Shown: positions 5,689 through 7,120 of the stretch, in pieces
Position numbering within the stretch: position 1 is the first letter of the stretch
How the letters are laid out: every line of letters starts with the position of its first letter
Source: Verrucomicrobiota bacterium
GTDB taxonomy: Bacteria; Verrucomicrobiota; Verrucomicrobiia; Chthoniobacterales; UBA10450
Reading direction: 5' to 3'
Assembly: GCA_003219095.1 (NCBI GenBank)
Contig: QHPM01000155.1
Location: 1-7,120 of the forward strand
Length of the DNA: 7,120 bases
Translations under genes and position numbers: made by a program
The notes under the pieces: model-generated
Database searches by the model: none
Seen by the model: the letters and a program-made list of their open reading frames with translations, nothing else
What the model was told of the DNA's origin: nothing

Positions 5689-7120
5689 ATGAAGACGCTG
5701 CCGAAATTGATTCTCCTGTTCTGTCTGATGGCAGCATCAGCCCACGCTACGACGAACAAGGAAGCACCGAAAGGCATGTATATCTTCTCAAGTGGTTGGT
5801 TGTCAGCAACCCACCAAGCAGTCACCTCAGCAGGAACCGCTATAAGCAACGCAAACTGCGACGGCGTGCGTTGGAAGGTAAGGTGGTCGGCCATAGAAAC
5901 AATTCCAGATACCTACACGTGGCAGTACCTAGATGATGCGGTTGCATTGGCTGCTGCGAATAACAAGAAGTGCGGAATATCTATTAATGCTGGTAAAGAT
6001 TGCCCCGCATGGCTCTATGCGGCTCCTTACAACGCGCAGTCTTATGTTATGCAGGACACACCTGGAGCTATCGGCCGGACGATTCCTGTTCCTGGCGATC
6101 CTGTGTTCATGGCTCGGTGGCAGAAGTTCATCACCGACTTTGGTGCGCGCTACGACAGCAACGCCGCCGTGTCCTACATCATAATAACCGGTATCGGCAA
6201 CCACGACGAGTGGAACATCGCGCCAGGAACGCAGGACACGGCGGCTCTCGGCTCGACGCAGGCGCAGGTGAATATTTGGAAATCATCGGCGAAGCAGATC
6301 ATAGACTTCTTCATGAGCGCCTTCCCTAACACCACTGTGATGGGATTGCCGGTTCAGCCGTTCAACCCATTGAATGCGGCTGAAGATCCGGCTACCTCGA
6401 TGAAGGAGGTCAGCGACTATGCGGCGAACACCTACCATTGCCAGTTTGCCTACTCGGTTGCTCCGCTTCAGAGCAGTACGACTACGTCGAACTATCTTCC
6501 CGCCAACGAACTCTTCCTGCACTGGACGACCAACCCAACGCATGGCGAAACTTTAAACCCCGCCAGCTCACCTGACGACTTCAATGCAACTCTGCATGTC
6601 GCGCTTGATCTAAAAATACGTGGTATGGAGATATACCAGGTAGACTTCGAGGATGCTGGCTTGCAGAACTTTATAGTCGGCAGTGGTACCTATGCGGGCG
6701 AAGCAGGCGGAATTACTCCACGGCGTGCCGACATGCTCATGATACCGGCGCCGACACCGTGCCCGACATCGACACCGACGCCGAGTCCGATTTCGGCCGA
6801 TCTCAAAGTAACTGTAAACGATTGGAAAACAGCAATCGTCGCGGGCACGCAAGACACCTATTCGATCAATGTCATCAATGTAGGACCCGGAGCCGTTGGT
6901 GGCGCATCGATCACAGACGCCTTTCCGACGATCTTCACGAACGTTAGCTACACGGCTACTCAACTGGGCGGTGCTTTTGGCTTTAGCCCGAGCGGGTCAG
7001 GCAATATCAACGACACAGTCCTGATGCCGTCGGGCAGCAAGATCACGTACACGGCGAAAGGGAAGGTAAATCCGAGTGCGACCGGCACCATTTCCAATAC
7101 GGCAAGAGTTACTCCGCCGG
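5689..7120 (+). CDS. Secreted TIM-barrel glycoside-hydrolase-like protein with DUF11 tail, 3' end missing
   Basis: ATG 5689 opens 477 codons with no stop before the right edge. Residues 1-20 form a Sec signal: MKTLPK, hydrophobic LILLFCLMAA, and AHA before the likely cleavage. Residues ~28-350 look like a (beta/alpha)8 glycosidase of the GH-A type: VRWKVRWSAIE (60-70) and YTWQYLDDAVALA (77-89) follow the usual pattern of a one-residue-per-strand barrel entry, then PAWLY (106-110). E174 in GIGNHDEWN and E321 in YQVDFEDA are candidate acid/base and nucleophile, about 147 residues apart. The exact GH family is not recognised. A linker PAPTPCPTSTPTPSP (353-367) leads to a DUF11 domain (from ~370; ADLKVTV, YSINVINVGPGAV, SGSGNINDTV, GTISNTARVTPP), typical of surface proteins. 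Its role is probably extracellular polysaccharide breakdown, by inference. No clear Shine-Dalgarno sequence; divergent from DUF1800. Confidence 0.85.
   Translation, partial: MKTLPKLILLFCLMAASAHATTNKEAPKGMYIFSSGWLSATHQAVTSAGTAISNANCDGVRWKVRWSAIETIPDTYTWQYLDDAVALAAANNKKCGISINAGKDCPAWLYAAPYNAQSYVMQDTPGAIGRTIPVPGDPVFMARWQKFITDFGARYDSNAAVSYIIITGIGNHDEWNIAPGTQDTAALGSTQAQVNIWKSSAKQIIDFFMSAFPNTTVMGLPVQPFNPLNAAEDPATSMKEVSDYAANTYHCQFAYSVAPLQSSTTTSNYLPANELFLHWTTNPTHGETLNPASSPDDFNATLHVALDLKIRGMEIYQVDFEDAGLQNFIVGSGTYAGEAGGITPRRADMLMIPAPTPCPTSTPTPSPISADLKVTVNDWKTAIVAGTQDTYSINVINVGPGAVGGASITDAFPTIFTNVSYTATQLGGAFGFSPSGSGNINDTVLMPSGSKITYTAKGKVNPSATGTISNTARVTPP

Noticed and set aside
5408..5737. 109-codon ORF on the - strand in the divergent gap
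   Set aside because: No family motif, composition like random frame, and it overlaps the start and signal-peptide codons of the better-supported + gene at 5689.
5601..5936. 111-codon ORF on the + strand
   Set aside because: It overlaps the glycosidase-like gene in another frame, is rich in Arg/Ser with no domain pattern, and ends inside that gene.
6610..6963. 117-codon ORF on the - strand near the right edge
   Set aside because: Antisense to the linker and DUF11 region; Arg/Cys-rich sequence is a by-product of the Pro/Thr codons opposite.

Overview
The window looks like chromosomal DNA from a Verrucomicrobiota bacterium, possibly a soil relative of Chthoniobacter/Udaeobacter. This is inferred from family content: a secreted metalloprotease carrying C-terminal repeats of the 'LANISTR...LEVYDL' type, a CHRD-DUF1800 protein next to a DUF1501 protein, and a secreted glycosidase-like protein with a DUF11 tail. 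No rRNA or tRNA gene is present to confirm the placement. I see no transposase, integrase, CRISPR array or phage gene.

Layout: (1) bases 3-1394, + strand: 3' part of a gene for an extracellular metalloprotease-like protein (HExxE motif) with two C-terminal repeats of about 125 residues, cut by the left edge. (2) 1395-1751: a convergent gap holding a small hairpin and a weak 39-codon ORF with a membrane-like segment. (3) 5256 down to 1752, - strand: a two-gene unit, CHRD-DUF1800 then DUF1501, separated by one base. The DUF1501 reading frame is broken by one in-frame TGA where the family has a conserved Trp (G-W-G-G-R read as G-stop-G-G-R). (4) 5257-5688: a divergent regulatory gap with an exact TTGACA box and several short palindromes. 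(5) 5689-7120, + strand: a secreted TIM-barrel glycoside-hydrolase-like protein with a Pro/Thr linker and a DUF11 domain. It stays open past the right edge.

All recognisable proteins appear to be exported: a Tat-like signal on DUF1501, Sec-type signals on DUF1800 and the glycosidase-like protein, and an extracellular family for the protease. The DUF1800/DUF1501 pair recurs as neighbours in Verrucomicrobiota and Planctomycetota, but its biochemical role is not established. I found no clear new defence or mobile system. The strongest unusual signal is the single in-frame TGA in DUF1501. All 27 Trp codons in the four main genes are TGG, so a wholesale change of genetic code is unlikely, and a nonsense mutation, a sequencing error or local readthrough are the live options.
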